Assembly: GCA_041603235.1 (NCBI GenBank) | Contig: JBFIES010000008.1 | Location: 1-64,000 of the forward strand | DNA from: Panacagrimonas sp041603235 | GTDB lineage: Bacteria > Pseudomonadota > Gammaproteobacteria > Nevskiales > Nevskiaceae | Reading direction: 5' to 3' | Length of the DNA stretch: 64,000 bases | Part shown: positions 24,096 to 33,328 of the stretch, one piece after another | Position numbering within the stretch: the stretch's first letter is position 1 | Layout of the letters: each line of letters opens with the position of its first letter | Notes under the pieces: model-generated | The model's database searches: none | Told to the model about the DNA's origin: nothing | The model's input: the letters and a program-made list of their open reading frames with translations, nothing else | Position numbers and translations under genes: made by a program

Positions 24096-25729
24096 TGAGC
24101 ATTCCCAGACTCGCCACTTACGACGAGATCTACGCCACCTTCAAATGGAACATTCCGCAGCGCTACAACATGGCCACGGATGTTTGCGATCGTCACGCGT
24201 CGGATGAAAGCAAGATTGCGCTGATTGGTGAGGATGCATCTGGCAAGCCCTGGCGCATGAGTTTTCGACACGTGCAGCAGCAAGCGAACCGTCTGGCCAA
24301 CCTCCTGCTTGCAAAAGGGCTCAAGCGCGGTGATCGCGTAATGTTGCTGATGGTGCAGGACCCCTGGGTAGCCATCGGACACGTGGCCTGCTGGAAAGCA
24401 GGGTTGGTATCGCTGCCTTGCTCGGTGCTCTTTGGTCCGGATGCGATTGCTTACCGGCTCAATCACGCAGATGTTCGCATCGCAATTACAGATGCTGCCA
24501 ATCTCGGAAAAGTGGTGGAAGCGCGCGCCAATGCACCGGCATTGGAACAGGTGTTTCTGATTGATGGGGCAGAGCCGGAAGCCGAATCTCTGGTGAAAGC
24601 GCTGGAACCAGCCAGCGATCGGTTCGACACCGTTGATACTGCCGCAGATGATCCTGCGTTTTTCAATTTCACGTCGGGTACTACCGGCAATCCGAAGGGT
24701 GCCTTGCAGGCTCATCGCAGCCTGCTGGGACATCTGCCCGGGGTCGAGCTACCGCTGGAATTCTTTCCGCAGCCTGGCGACTTGATGTGGTCCCCGGCGG
24801 ACTGGGCCTGGCTTGCCGGAATGATGGATGTACTGATGCCCGCCTGGTACCACGGTGTTCCCGTGCTGACCTCACGTGCGATGCGGTTTGACCCGGATGA
24901 GGCCTGCGCTCGAATGGCGCGCCACGGTGTGCGAACTGCCTTGCTCCCGCCTACGGCGCTGCGGATGATGAAACAGGTCGCGGACCCATATGCCGCCGGG
25001 GTTCGACTGCGGGCCGTTATTTCGGGCGGTGAATCCGTTGGCAAGGAATTGCATGAGTGGGTGGGCTCCTCACTCAAGACCACCGTCAACGAGCTGTTCG
25101 GACAGACCGAATGCAACCTCGTGCTCGGCAACTGCGCCAGTGTGATGCCGGTCAAGCCCGGTTCACTCGGCAAATCCATGCCAGGACACATCTGCGCCAT
25201 CGTCGATGATCAGGGCAGAGAATTGTCAGCTGGCGAGATCGGGCATATCGCGGTCAAGCGGCCGGACCCGGTGATGATGCTCGAATACTGGAAGAACCCG
25301 CAGGCGAGCCGTGAAAAATTTATCGGCGACTGGCTGATCACCGGCGACCTGGGCACGACCGATGAAGACGGATACTTCTGGTTTCACGGTAGGGCAGACG
25401 ACATCATCACCAGTTCGGGTTACCGCATTGGCCCGACTGAAATCGAAGATGTGCTGACCCGTCACCCCGCGGTCGTGCTGGCAGCCGCGGTAGGCGTAGC
25501 GGACCCGGTTCGCACGGAAGCCATCAAGGCCTTCGTGGTTTTGCGCAAGGAGTTTCAGGCGGACGACGACCTGGCGCAGGACATTCGAAACTTTGTTCGA
25601 GAGCGTCTGGCCAAGCATGAAGTGCCTCGCGAGATCGAGTTCATGGACAGCCTGCCCATGACGACCACGGGCAAGGTTCTGCGACGCGAATTGCGAGACG
25701 CAGAACGTCATCGCGCTGCCAGGCATTGA
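24092..25729 (+). CDS. AMP-binding acyl-CoA synthetase
   Basis: ATP-dependent acid:CoA ligase of 545 residues. The AMP loop is FTSGTTGNPKGALQAH near residue 193. MWSPADWAWLAGM resembles medium-chain and acetyl-CoA synthetase relatives. NELFGQTE is the A5 motif, ITGDLGTTDEDGYFWFHGRADDIITSSGYRIGP (in parts) the hinge, and TGKVLRREL carries the catalytic lysine. It would activate the organic acid used by the pathway. It overlaps the ACAD gene by four bases and is followed four bases later by an ABC permease, so import and activation are co-expressed. Chain type is not readable; LvaE plays this role in the levulinate pathway. Confidence 0.87.
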   Translation: MMSIPRLATYDEIYATFKWNIPQRYNMATDVCDRHASDESKIALIGEDASGKPWRMSFRHVQQQANRLANLLLAKGLKRGDRVMLLMVQDPWVAIGHVACWKAGLVSLPCSVLFGPDAIAYRLNHADVRIAITDAANLGKVVEARANAPALEQVFLIDGAEPEAESLVKALEPASDRFDTVDTAADDPAFFNFTSGTTGNPKGALQAHRSLLGHLPGVELPLEFFPQPGDLMWSPADWAWLAGMMDVLMPAWYHGVPVLTSRAMRFDPDEACARMARHGVRTALLPPTALRMMKQVADPYAAGVRLRAVISGGESVGKELHEWVGSSLKTTVNELFGQTECNLVLGNCASVMPVKPGSLGKSMPGHICAIVDDQGRELSAGEIGHIAVKRPDPVMMLEYWKNPQASREKFIGDWLITGDLGTTDEDGYFWFHGRADDIITSSGYRIGPTEIEDVLTRHPAVVLAAAVGVADPVRTEAIKAFVVLRKEFQADDDLAQDIRNFVRERLAKHEVPREIEFMDSLPMTTTGKVLRRELRDAERHRAARH

Positions 25730-25733
25730 GCTG

Positions 25734-26747
25734 ATGGCCATCAATACGCGTTCTGAAGAATCTGCCCTGGGCGCCAGATGGCGTCGCTGGAGGCCCTCGC
25801 AAGAACAGATCGTACTGATGGTGACCGCATTGCTTGCGGCGGGTTTCGCGCTGAGCCTGCCAGGGTTTGCGACGATTGGAAATGTGCTTGCACTGATGCG
25901 CAGTGTGTCGATTCTGGGCATCCTCGGCATCGCCATGGCAGTAGTCGTCATCGGACGCGGTCTGGATCTTTCGCTGGTGGCGACCATGGCGATCAGCGCT
26001 GCGTTCGCCCTCAAGCTGATGCAGCATGACTGGCCCTGGCCCCCCGCAGTTGCGGCCGGTTTTGCAGTGGCCATTACCATCGGGCTGGTCAATGGTTTTC
26101 TGATCGCCTTTGTCGAAATACCCGCATTGTTCACGACGCTGGCAACCGGTTTTCTCGTGTTTGGATTGGGGCGCACCTTTCTGCTGGATGGCCTGATTAC
26201 CTATCTGCCGGCGGAAACAGAAATATTTCCCTGGATCGGTCAGGGCAGTTTGCTGGGTATACCAGCGCCGGTTCTTCTGTTTGCACTGATTGCGCTGGCT
26301 GTCCATATCTTCTTGTCACGGATGTCGATTGGCCGATTTATCTATGCGCACGGCGACAACCTGGAAGCTGCGCGACTGACCGGCATCGCCGTACGACCGC
26401 TGACAATGCTCGAGTACGGGATCTGTGCAGCCATCGGTTGCGCTGCTGGTCTGGTCATGGCGGCATCGACGGCGAGCATGAATACCCAGATCGTGAATTC
26501 CACCATGATCTTTGACGTCATCCTGGTGGTTGTTCTGGGCGGCGTAAGTCTGGTGGGGGGGCGTGGAGGCGTGCTCAGTGTGTTAGCCGGAACCGCCCTG
26601 ATCGGCACCTTGCTCAATGGCATGACAATCATGGACCTCAATAACAACGTTCAGAACATCGTCAAAGGCGGCGTGCTGCTCGCCGCCATTCTGCTGGATA
26701 ACCGACTGCACCCACGCGACGAAGAAACCGCGCGGCAGGGAGACTGA
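25734..26747 (+). CDS. RbsC-type ABC transporter permease
   Basis: Integral membrane subunit of 337 residues of the ribose/branched-chain-amino-acid permease superfamily, with eight to ten hydrophobic helices. The family loop VVLGGVSLVGGRGGVLSVLAGTALIG, in parts, near residue 265 contacts the ATPase. An arginine-rich N-terminus (EESALGARWRRWRPSQEQ) precedes the first helix. It starts four bases after the CoA ligase gene. A second permease of the same family is encoded 2 kb downstream, so the channel is probably a heterodimer. Sugar-type importers of this family also carry non-sugar ligands. Confidence 0.87.
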   Translation: MAINTRSEESALGARWRRWRPSQEQIVLMVTALLAAGFALSLPGFATIGNVLALMRSVSILGILGIAMAVVVIGRGLDLSLVATMAISAAFALKLMQHDWPWPPAVAAGFAVAITIGLVNGFLIAFVEIPALFTTLATGFLVFGLGRTFLLDGLITYLPAETEIFPWIGQGSLLGIPAPVLLFALIALAVHIFLSRMSIGRFIYAHGDNLEAARLTGIAVRPLTMLEYGICAAIGCAAGLVMAASTASMNTQIVNSTMIFDVILVVVLGGVSLVGGRGGVLSVLAGTALIGTLLNGMTIMDLNNNVQNIVKGGVLLAAILLDNRLHPRDEETARQGD

Positions 26748-26756
26748 GGACATCTT

Positions 26757-27839
26757 ATGAAGTCATGCAGATTCGCCATCTCAGGTCTGGCTGCCATTGC
26801 GCTGCTGCTGGGCTGTGAAGCAGGCACCCGCAATGCTGTAGACCCAACACCTGAAACCGCTGCAAGCGCTATCGAGGCACCGGATCTGTCCGGTGGTGAC
26901 AGCACGGCCAATCTGCGTGCACGTGTTGAAAAGTCCCTGGAAGGAAAAACCATTGCCTGGGTGCCGATTGCCATGGGCATCCCCCTGACAGAGATCTGGA
27001 CACAGGTGATACGGGCTGAAGCTGAGGCACGCGGCATGAAGTTGATCGTCCGTGATCCCAATTGGAATACCACGGCGGCCTTGCAAGCCGTGTCCTCGCT
27101 GATTGCCGAGAAGCCGGATGTGCTGGTCGTTCATAACCCGAATGTGCAGCTGTATGCGCGGGAACTGGCGCGTGCTGAGGCCGCGGGGATCATCGTGATT
27201 CAGGTCAACATGGTCTCTAACCAGAAGACCACTGCTTATGTCGGTGCGGACTGGGAAACCGTCGGCCGCTTGCTCGGTGAGGAAATGGTGCGCGCATGTG
27301 GCACTGGAACGGGCACCTCTGGAAAGGTCGCTATCGTGCAGGGCGAAGCCACCTCTGCGGTCTCATTAGGTCAGGCGCAAGCAGCTTCGAAGGTCCTGGC
27401 GCAAGATCCGGCAATCAAGATCGTATCCAACCAGGCCGCCAACTGGGATGCCAACAAGGCGCACGACATCACCGCAACGGTGTTGCAACAGCATCCGGAC
27501 TTGTGCGCGACGGTCGGTTTCTGGGGGGTCATGCAGGCCGGTGCTGCACAAGCGGTTAAATCTGCAGGCAAGCTCGGCCAGGTCAAGGTCTACGCCTCGG
27601 GCGGCGATGGCAACCTTGACTGCAACAACGTAGACAGTGGCCTGATCACCAAGTTTCTCAGCTATGACGCCCCAGCGCAGGCACGCGTCATCGTTCAGAT
27701 TGCGAGCTTCATGCTGCAGACCGGTCTGCCGCCGCAATCCGTTCGCACAGCGGACTACTCCCGCCTTCACTGGATGGAAAAAGGCAAGTATGACCCTGCG
27801 CTCTGTTACGACCCGGTCCGCGAGGGCGCAGCAAAATGA
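26757..27839 (+). CDS. ABC importer substrate-binding lipoprotein
   Basis: Periplasmic binding protein of 360 residues with a lipoprotein signal (lipobox LLGC, acylated Cys20). A type I binding-protein fold follows, starting KTIAWVPIAMGIPLTEIWTQ (about residue 62). Segments such as VLVVHNPNVQLYARELARAEAAGIIVI (in parts) and the hinge-like YASGGDGNLDCNNVDSG match sugar-binding (Peripla_BP_4) relatives. It lies between the two permease genes. The binding-site residues do not allow the ligand to be named. The extra cysteines (C183-like and the CNN pair) could form disulfides. Confidence 0.85.
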   Translation: MKSCRFAISGLAAIALLLGCEAGTRNAVDPTPETAASAIEAPDLSGGDSTANLRARVEKSLEGKTIAWVPIAMGIPLTEIWTQVIRAEAEARGMKLIVRDPNWNTTAALQAVSSLIAEKPDVLVVHNPNVQLYARELARAEAAGIIVIQVNMVSNQKTTAYVGADWETVGRLLGEEMVRACGTGTGTSGKVAIVQGEATSAVSLGQAQAASKVLAQDPAIKIVSNQAANWDANKAHDITATVLQQHPDLCATVGFWGVMQAGAAQAVKSAGKLGQVKVYASGGDGNLDCNNVDSGLITKFLSYDAPAQARVIVQIASFMLQTGLPPQSVRTADYSRLHWMEKGKYDPALCYDPVREGAAK

Positions 27840-27897
27840 GCATGTCTTCCATAGCCGACCGAGTTATCGGCTCGCGCCGTACTGGTGAAGGCAGAGC

Positions 27898-30045
27898 ATG
27901 AGCGTCGCCAGGCAGCTGGTTTCCGGTAGCCCTTTGCGACGATTGCGCTGGCGCTTTTCTCTACGCCTGTTTCTGTCTGAACTGCTGGCCAAGCGATGGA
28001 TGGAGCCGGCCATTCCATTTGCCTTGATGATTGGACTGATCGTCCTGTTTTCGTTGGTCACCTCCAACTACGCGACGCTTGGAAACGCCCAGCAACTGGG
28101 ACGTGAATTTGCAGAAGCCGGGTTCGTGGCAATGGCCATGGCCTTGACGGTGATCTCCGGCGGCATCGATCTTTCAGTTGGGTCGATCTTCGCGCTGGCC
28201 AACCTTGCCGCACTGGTGATGTTCAATTTGTGGCAATGGCCGGTCGCGGTGATCATCCCTGCCACGGTCGCCATTGGCGCTGCAGTAGGCGCCGTGAATG
28301 GCTACCTCATTGGCTATCTGCGCACGCGCCCCTTTCTGACAACGCTAGTCACGCTCATCGTCTTGCGTGCCACGGTCGATCTTCTCGCCCAGCGCTACTC
28401 GGTCCCGCTGGCCATGACTGAAAGAGTGTCCTGGACCTGGGATGTCATCGGCGTTGGCTGGATTGCGAAGCTGCCGTCCAATCTTGCCATTCTGGGTATC
28501 GTGGCGGTGATCGGGCATTTCCTGCTGAGCCGATCCCGGATGGGCGGGCACCTGACGGCAATCGGTTCAAGCCGCAACGCGGCGCGCCATGCGGGCATTC
28601 GCGTAGAACGCGTGCTGTTTTTCACTTACGTGCTATCGGGCATGCTCGCTGCGGCCGGTGGCCTGTTCTATGCCGCGAGGCTCAACAGTTCAGGTTCTGA
28701 TACCGGCATTGGCTGGGAAATCAGTGCGCTCACGGCCGTGGTGTTGGGCGGCGTGAGTCTGGCCGGCGGGCGAGGGACCATCGCACGCGCATTGATCGGC
28801 GCGATGGTGGTCTTCATTCTCGTCAATGGCCTGGTGCGCATGGGCTTTCCGGGGGCGCTGTCGTCAACAGCTTTGGGTGCAGTACTGCTGCTGGCAGTGG
28901 GTATCGATGTGAAGTGGGCCAAGAATCGCGGCAAGGCCATTCAGAAAATTTACGTTAATCCGACGCTGCTTGAACTCCGACCCGCGCCTTCGATAGCGCC
29001 GGACAGTGACAGCCCTTACGCCGAGAACAAGCGATTGCAGGGCTCGGAAGAAATCGCACTCAACCAGGTGCAAGGGCCAGAAGATATTATTCTGGACCGC
29101 CATGACCGGCTTTACTGCGGTACCCGCGAAGGCTGGATTCTGCGCTTCAGCGGGCCAGGTTTCGAGCATCGCGAAGTATTTGCACGCATTGGAGGACGGC
29201 CCCTTGGCCTCGCGTTCGATCGTGACGAAAACCTGATTGTCTGCGTAGGCGGCATGGGGCTTTATGGCGTGTCTCCGGACGGCGTGGTGTTCAAATGCAC
29301 GGATCAGACCAATCGCAGCCTTCTGAAGCTCAACGATGATTCACGGCTTCGCCTGACCGACGATTGTGACGTGGCGCCCGATGGCAGAATCTGGTTCAGC
29401 GAAGCGACCATTCGCTATGAGATGCATTCCTGGCATCTGGATGGGCTGGAAGGTCGCGCCAATGGCAGGCTGGTTGTCTACGACCCGAGCACACAAACCA
29501 CGCGCACGGTTATCAAGAACGCGGTGTTTCCCAATGGTGTTTGCGTCGCACACGATGGACGTTCGGTGCTTTTTTGCTCTACCTGGTTGTGTGCCATCTA
29601 CCGTTACTGGATAGAGGGGCCGAAGGCAGGTCAGGTCGAAACCTTTGCCGAAAACCTGCCGGGTTATCCGGACAACATCAATCGCTCATCAGAGGGTGGT
29701 TACTGGCTCGCGATGGTGGGCATTCGATCACCCGCCTTTGATCTGGCCATGCGTCATCCAAATTTTCGGCGACGCATGATCAAACAGATTCCGCCGGACG
29801 AATGGGTCTATCCAGGTATCAACAACGGCTGCATCGTGAGGTTCGACGAAAAGGGCAAGGCCCTGGAATCCATGTGGGATCCGGGCGGCACCAAACACGC
29901 TACCGTGACCTCCATGCGTGAGCACAAAGGCTGGCTCTACGTGGGTGGCCTTGAGAATAATCGCATCGGCCGAGTCAGGCTGCCTGATGCAGATCAAAAC
30001 TGGACCGGCTACGCCTCGTACTGGGGAGGGCATGAGAAATGTTGA
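27898..30045 (+). CDS. RbsC-type ABC permease fused to a strictosidine-synthase/SMP-30-like propeller
   Basis: Fusion protein of 715 residues. Residues 1 to about 340 form a second RbsC-type permease (VISGGIDLSVGSIFALANLAA and VVLGGVSLAGGRGTIARALIG, in parts, are family loops). After a linker, residues from about 385 form a six-bladed propeller of the SMP-30/strictosidine-synthase-like class: GPEDIILDRHDRLYCGTREG, LTDDCDVAPDGRIWFSEAT, FPNGVCVAHDGRSVLFCST, LPGYPDNINRSSEGGYWLAM. RbsC permeases end in the cytoplasm, so the propeller should be cytosolic at the channel exit, placed to hydrolyse a lactone or ester as it enters. This is inference. The last bases overlap the next propeller gene. Confidence 0.85.
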   Translation: MSVARQLVSGSPLRRLRWRFSLRLFLSELLAKRWMEPAIPFALMIGLIVLFSLVTSNYATLGNAQQLGREFAEAGFVAMAMALTVISGGIDLSVGSIFALANLAALVMFNLWQWPVAVIIPATVAIGAAVGAVNGYLIGYLRTRPFLTTLVTLIVLRATVDLLAQRYSVPLAMTERVSWTWDVIGVGWIAKLPSNLAILGIVAVIGHFLLSRSRMGGHLTAIGSSRNAARHAGIRVERVLFFTYVLSGMLAAAGGLFYAARLNSSGSDTGIGWEISALTAVVLGGVSLAGGRGTIARALIGAMVVFILVNGLVRMGFPGALSSTALGAVLLLAVGIDVKWAKNRGKAIQKIYVNPTLLELRPAPSIAPDSDSPYAENKRLQGSEEIALNQVQGPEDIILDRHDRLYCGTREGWILRFSGPGFEHREVFARIGGRPLGLAFDRDENLIVCVGGMGLYGVSPDGVVFKCTDQTNRSLLKLNDDSRLRLTDDCDVAPDGRIWFSEATIRYEMHSWHLDGLEGRANGRLVVYDPSTQTTRTVIKNAVFPNGVCVAHDGRSVLFCSTWLCAIYRYWIEGPKAGQVETFAENLPGYPDNINRSSEGGYWLAMVGIRSPAFDLAMRHPNFRRRMIKQIPPDEWVYPGINNGCIVRFDEKGKALESMWDPGGTKHATVTSMREHKGWLYVGGLENNRIGRVRLPDADQNWTGYASYWGGHEKC

Positions 30046-31127
30046 ACTCCATGTATTCCCGCATCAAGGAGGCGCTGTTTCCGGGTAGCGAAGCCATTGC
30101 ACTGCCTACGTTGGATGGCGCTCTCAGGGCCAATCGTCGCCTTGATGATGCGCAGCTCATGAGCGATACCCTGATCGATTGCGATGACATGATCGCGGAA
30201 CCCAACGGCCAACTGCTGGTTTCGGCCGGAGATGGGCTGTTCCGGTTGACCGCACCTGATTATTCGGCGGCGCATCAGATCTACAAAGCAACAGGCCGGA
30301 TTGGCGCATTGGCAACAGATGGTCAGAACATCTATATGGCGGTTGCCGGCCAGGGCGTGCTGTGCGTCAGGGGCGGCGAAGTCTGTGCACAGCTTGATCG
30401 TGTGGATGACACGCCGCTGCACTGCGTGACGGCGCTGACCATCTTGCGTGATGGACGCGTGGCACTGACAGAAGGCAGTGCCGTCAATGGCTTGGACAAC
30501 TGGTCACGTGATCTGTTGGAGCGCCGATCCCATGGCCGGCTGATCATTGCATCGCCAGATCTATCCGACGCCTCTACGTTGGCGAAGCGTCTCGCATGGC
30601 CGGCAGGCCTTGTTGAGAAGGATCAGTCTCTGTGGGTCAGTGAAAGCTGGCGTCATCGCGTTCAGGTCTACCCCTTATCCGGTGAAGCGCCGTCAACGGT
30701 TCTGCACAATCTTCCAGGTTACCCGGCCCGCATCGCGCCTGCTGACAATGGTGAGTGCTGGCTTTGTGTTTCTGCCTTGCGTACGCAACTTGTCGAATTC
30801 GTTCTGCGAGAACGCGATTACTGCGACGCAATGCTTGAAAGCGTCGATCCGCGTTACTGGATTGCGCCCAGCTTGAGCAGCGAACGCCATTACCTCGAGC
30901 CTTTGCAGGGCGGGGCGATCAAGAAACTCGGCATCGTCAAACCGTGGGCGCCGCCCAGAAGCTATGGCCTGCTGCTCAGATTATCTTCCCAGGGCGAGAT
31001 CAGAGAGAGTCTGCACAGCCGGCCGGGCGGTGAGCATCATGGCATTACCAGCGCGCATCCAATGGGCGATCAGCTCCTCGCCCTGTCTAGAGGCAGTGGC
31101 CGGCTTTTAAGGGTGGCAATCCCATGA
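30039..31127 (+). CDS. Second SMP-30/strictosidine-synthase-like propeller protein
   Basis: Soluble beta-propeller of 362 residues related to the C-terminal half of the preceding fusion: LIDCDDMIAEPNGQLLVSAGDG, LTILRDGRVALTEGSAVNG, WPAGLVEKDQSLWVSESWRH and LPGYPARIAPADNGECWLCV occupy equivalent blades. No signal peptide. The family contains lactonases (gluconolactonase, SMP-30), esterases and strictosidine synthase, with metal ligands in the central pore. In this copy PDN of the GYPDN motif is changed to GYPAR, so metal binding may differ from the fused copy. It overlaps the genes on both sides by four to seven bases. Confidence 0.78.
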   Translation: MLNSMYSRIKEALFPGSEAIALPTLDGALRANRRLDDAQLMSDTLIDCDDMIAEPNGQLLVSAGDGLFRLTAPDYSAAHQIYKATGRIGALATDGQNIYMAVAGQGVLCVRGGEVCAQLDRVDDTPLHCVTALTILRDGRVALTEGSAVNGLDNWSRDLLERRSHGRLIIASPDLSDASTLAKRLAWPAGLVEKDQSLWVSESWRHRVQVYPLSGEAPSTVLHNLPGYPARIAPADNGECWLCVSALRTQLVEFVLRERDYCDAMLESVDPRYWIAPSLSSERHYLEPLQGGAIKKLGIVKPWAPPRSYGLLLRLSSQGEIRESLHSRPGGEHHGITSAHPMGDQLLALSRGSGRLLRVAIP

Positions 31128-32629
31128 GCACGGATACTGCAATTTTGGCAACCAAAGGGGCGGGCAAGGTCTACGCCGGCGTACATGCATTGCAGGACGT
31201 GAACTTCGAGGTCAGGGCGGGGGAGATTCATGCCCTGGTTGGTGAGAACGGTGCTGGAAAATCCACACTATGCAAAGCCATTGCAGGCGCGGTGGCGCTC
31301 AGCAGTGGTCAAATCGAATTACATGGACAACCCGTGCAGTTTCACCGGCCCGGCGATGCACTCGCGGCCGGCATTGTCATGGTCTACCAGGAATCGAGTC
31401 TGGTGCCGTCGATGACCGTCGCACAGAATCTGGTCCTGGGGCGCGAGCAATGGTTCACCCGGCTGCGACCCTTGAATATCAAAGCGCAACAACAGCTCCA
31501 ATCGCTCAACTTTCATGTTGACCCGACCGCGATGGTTGAATCACTTGGCACTGCGCAAAGGCAGATGGTGGAAATTGCGCGTGCGGCGTATCACGACGCG
31601 AAGATCATCATTTTTGATGAACCTACCGCGAGTCTGACCCCAGAAGAAAAAATACATTTCTTCCAGTTGCTGAGAGATCTCCGAGGTAAGGGACTGGGCA
31701 TTGTTTTTATCAGCCATGCACTCGAAGAAGCTCTGGATATCTCAGACAGAATTACCGTTCTGCGTGATGGCCAGCATGTAGCCACGCAGAAAACAGCCGA
31801 CGTGAGCCGTGTGCAGATCGTGCACTATATGGTCGGCCGCGATGTGCAGACGTCGCATCACGCCAAGCGGCCGGCGAGCACAGCGAATCAAGTGAGGGAA
31901 AAATTACTGGTTGTAGAGAATCTGACGATGGGCAATATCGTCAAGAACATGTCTTTCTCCTTGTACGCAGGAGAAGTCGTAGGGATCGCTGGCCTGATAG
32001 GTTCTGGCAGAACCGAAACGGCAAAGATTATTTGCGGGGCTTTGAAGCGAAATCTGATCGGGGGAGGGAACGTCACGCTGCGTGGTCGACCCGTCCGATA
32101 CAACGTTCCCAAACAAGCGATTGACGATGGCATTGTCTACATCACCGAAGATCGCAAGTTGAATGGTTTTTTCGAGACCATGACGGCAGAAGAGAATATT
32201 GACCTGGGCCGAATGGCCACACGTGACGGATTTCGATGGTTCTTGTCCGAGAAGGAGCGTCGCGAGCACTCAGCAAAAATTGCACAGAGACTTAAAGTTC
32301 GGTCGGTGTCAGAAAACGCCAGAATCATCGAACTATCTGGGGGCAATCAACAAAAGGTCGTTGTCGCAAAGTCGCTGGTGCAATCGCCCTCGGTCGTTTT
32401 TTTTGACGAGCCGACGCGTGGTGTCGATGTAGGAGCCATTCCCGAGATTCACGAAGCAATTCGCCGTCTAGCTGACGAAGGCAAGGCAGTGGTGGTGATC
32501 TCATCCTATCTGCCGGAAGTGATGGCCGTTTCCGACCGTATTCTGGTTGCTCGCCTGGGACGTATCGTGGAAGAGTTTTCCGCCGAAGACGCAACTGAAG
32601 ATAAGATTATGTTCGCTGCTATTCATTGA
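31124..32629 (+). CDS. RbsA/XylG-type ABC transporter ATPase (two domains)
   Basis: Cytoplasmic ATP-binding subunit of 501 residues with tandem ABC domains, as in sugar importers. First domain: Walker A GENGAGKST near residue 46, signature LGTAQRQMVEIARA, Walker B IIIFDEPTASLT. Second domain: degenerate Walker A LIGSGRTETAKI, good signature LSGGNQQKVVVAKSL and Walker B VVFFDEPTRGVDVGA. This asymmetry is normal for the family. It completes an importer with the binding lipoprotein and two permeases. The gene overlaps the propeller gene upstream by ATGA, and the TetR gene starts four bases after its stop. Confidence 0.9.
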   Translation: MSTDTAILATKGAGKVYAGVHALQDVNFEVRAGEIHALVGENGAGKSTLCKAIAGAVALSSGQIELHGQPVQFHRPGDALAAGIVMVYQESSLVPSMTVAQNLVLGREQWFTRLRPLNIKAQQQLQSLNFHVDPTAMVESLGTAQRQMVEIARAAYHDAKIIIFDEPTASLTPEEKIHFFQLLRDLRGKGLGIVFISHALEEALDISDRITVLRDGQHVATQKTADVSRVQIVHYMVGRDVQTSHHAKRPASTANQVREKLLVVENLTMGNIVKNMSFSLYAGEVVGIAGLIGSGRTETAKIICGALKRNLIGGGNVTLRGRPVRYNVPKQAIDDGIVYITEDRKLNGFFETMTAEENIDLGRMATRDGFRWFLSEKERREHSAKIAQRLKVRSVSENARIIELSGGNQQKVVVAKSLVQSPSVVFFDEPTRGVDVGAIPEIHEAIRRLADEGKAVVVISSYLPEVMAVSDRILVARLGRIVEEFSAEDATEDKIMFAAIH

Positions 32630-32633
32630 GATC

Positions 32634-33314
32634 ATGCCCAGGCCATCAAAATCAAAGTCCGGCTCCGCAACGGGCGGTCGGAAGCGCACCACTTCGCAAT
32701 CGGTGCATCCGGCATTTGACCGTGACGACCAGTATGAAAAGCGCAAGCAGGCGCTGGTGCAGATCGCGATCCAGTTTTTCAACTCGCGCGGGTACCATGC
32801 AACCTCAATTGAAGCCATTGCGGGTGAAGTAGGCCTGACCAAGGGCACGCTTTACCATTACTACAGCAGCAAGACAGATCTGGCGTTCGATTGCATATTG
32901 GAATCAATTGCAGACGGCCAGCGCATGGCCCAGCAAGCATCCGAGGTGGAAGGAAGCGGACTGGATAAGCTCGAACGTTACTTAAGGCTTCAGTTCGAGA
33001 CACTAGCCGGCTATCGCGGTTCGTCCTGGTTGCATGCTGACATGTCTGTTCTCAAAGAGCCGCAAAGGGCCGAGGCGAGAAAGCGGTCGCGAGAAGTGGA
33101 CGCCATGGTCCAGAAGTTTCTGAAACTGGGCATTGCCGATGGCAGCATTGCCCCAGTTGATCCCAAGATTGCCGAGTTTTTCCTCATGGGTGCGTTGAAC
33201 TGGCTGCCGCGGTGGTATTCACCAAGTGGTTCCATGAACAGTGAAGAGCTGGCGGCAGTTTTCATCGGCATCATGTTTGATGGTCTGCGTGCCAAGGGGG
33301 CGGGGAAGCCGTAA
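32634..33314 (+). CDS. TetR-family transcriptional regulator
   Basis: Repressor-type regulator of 226 residues. A basic 35-residue N-terminal extension (MPRPSKSKSGSATGGRKRTT) precedes the TetR helix-turn-helix (KRKQALVQIAIQFFNSRGYHATSIEAIAGEVGLTKGTLYHYYSSKTDL, in parts). The rest is a helical ligand domain resembling the TetR_C_33/KstR2-like group. Start at the ATG 32634; an upstream in-frame ATG lies inside the ATPase gene. Last in the operon, it may repress the operon promoter through the inverted repeat at 21777-21796, giving feedback by an acyl-CoA or other pathway ligand. It converges on the recombinase gene, 14 bases apart. Confidence 0.85.
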   Translation: MPRPSKSKSGSATGGRKRTTSQSVHPAFDRDDQYEKRKQALVQIAIQFFNSRGYHATSIEAIAGEVGLTKGTLYHYYSSKTDLAFDCILESIADGQRMAQQASEVEGSGLDKLERYLRLQFETLAGYRGSSWLHADMSVLKEPQRAEARKRSREVDAMVQKFLKLGIADGSIAPVDPKIAEFFLMGALNWLPRWYSPSGSMNSEELAAVFIGIMFDGLRAKGAGKP

Positions 33315-33328
33315 ATCTGATCTGCGCC

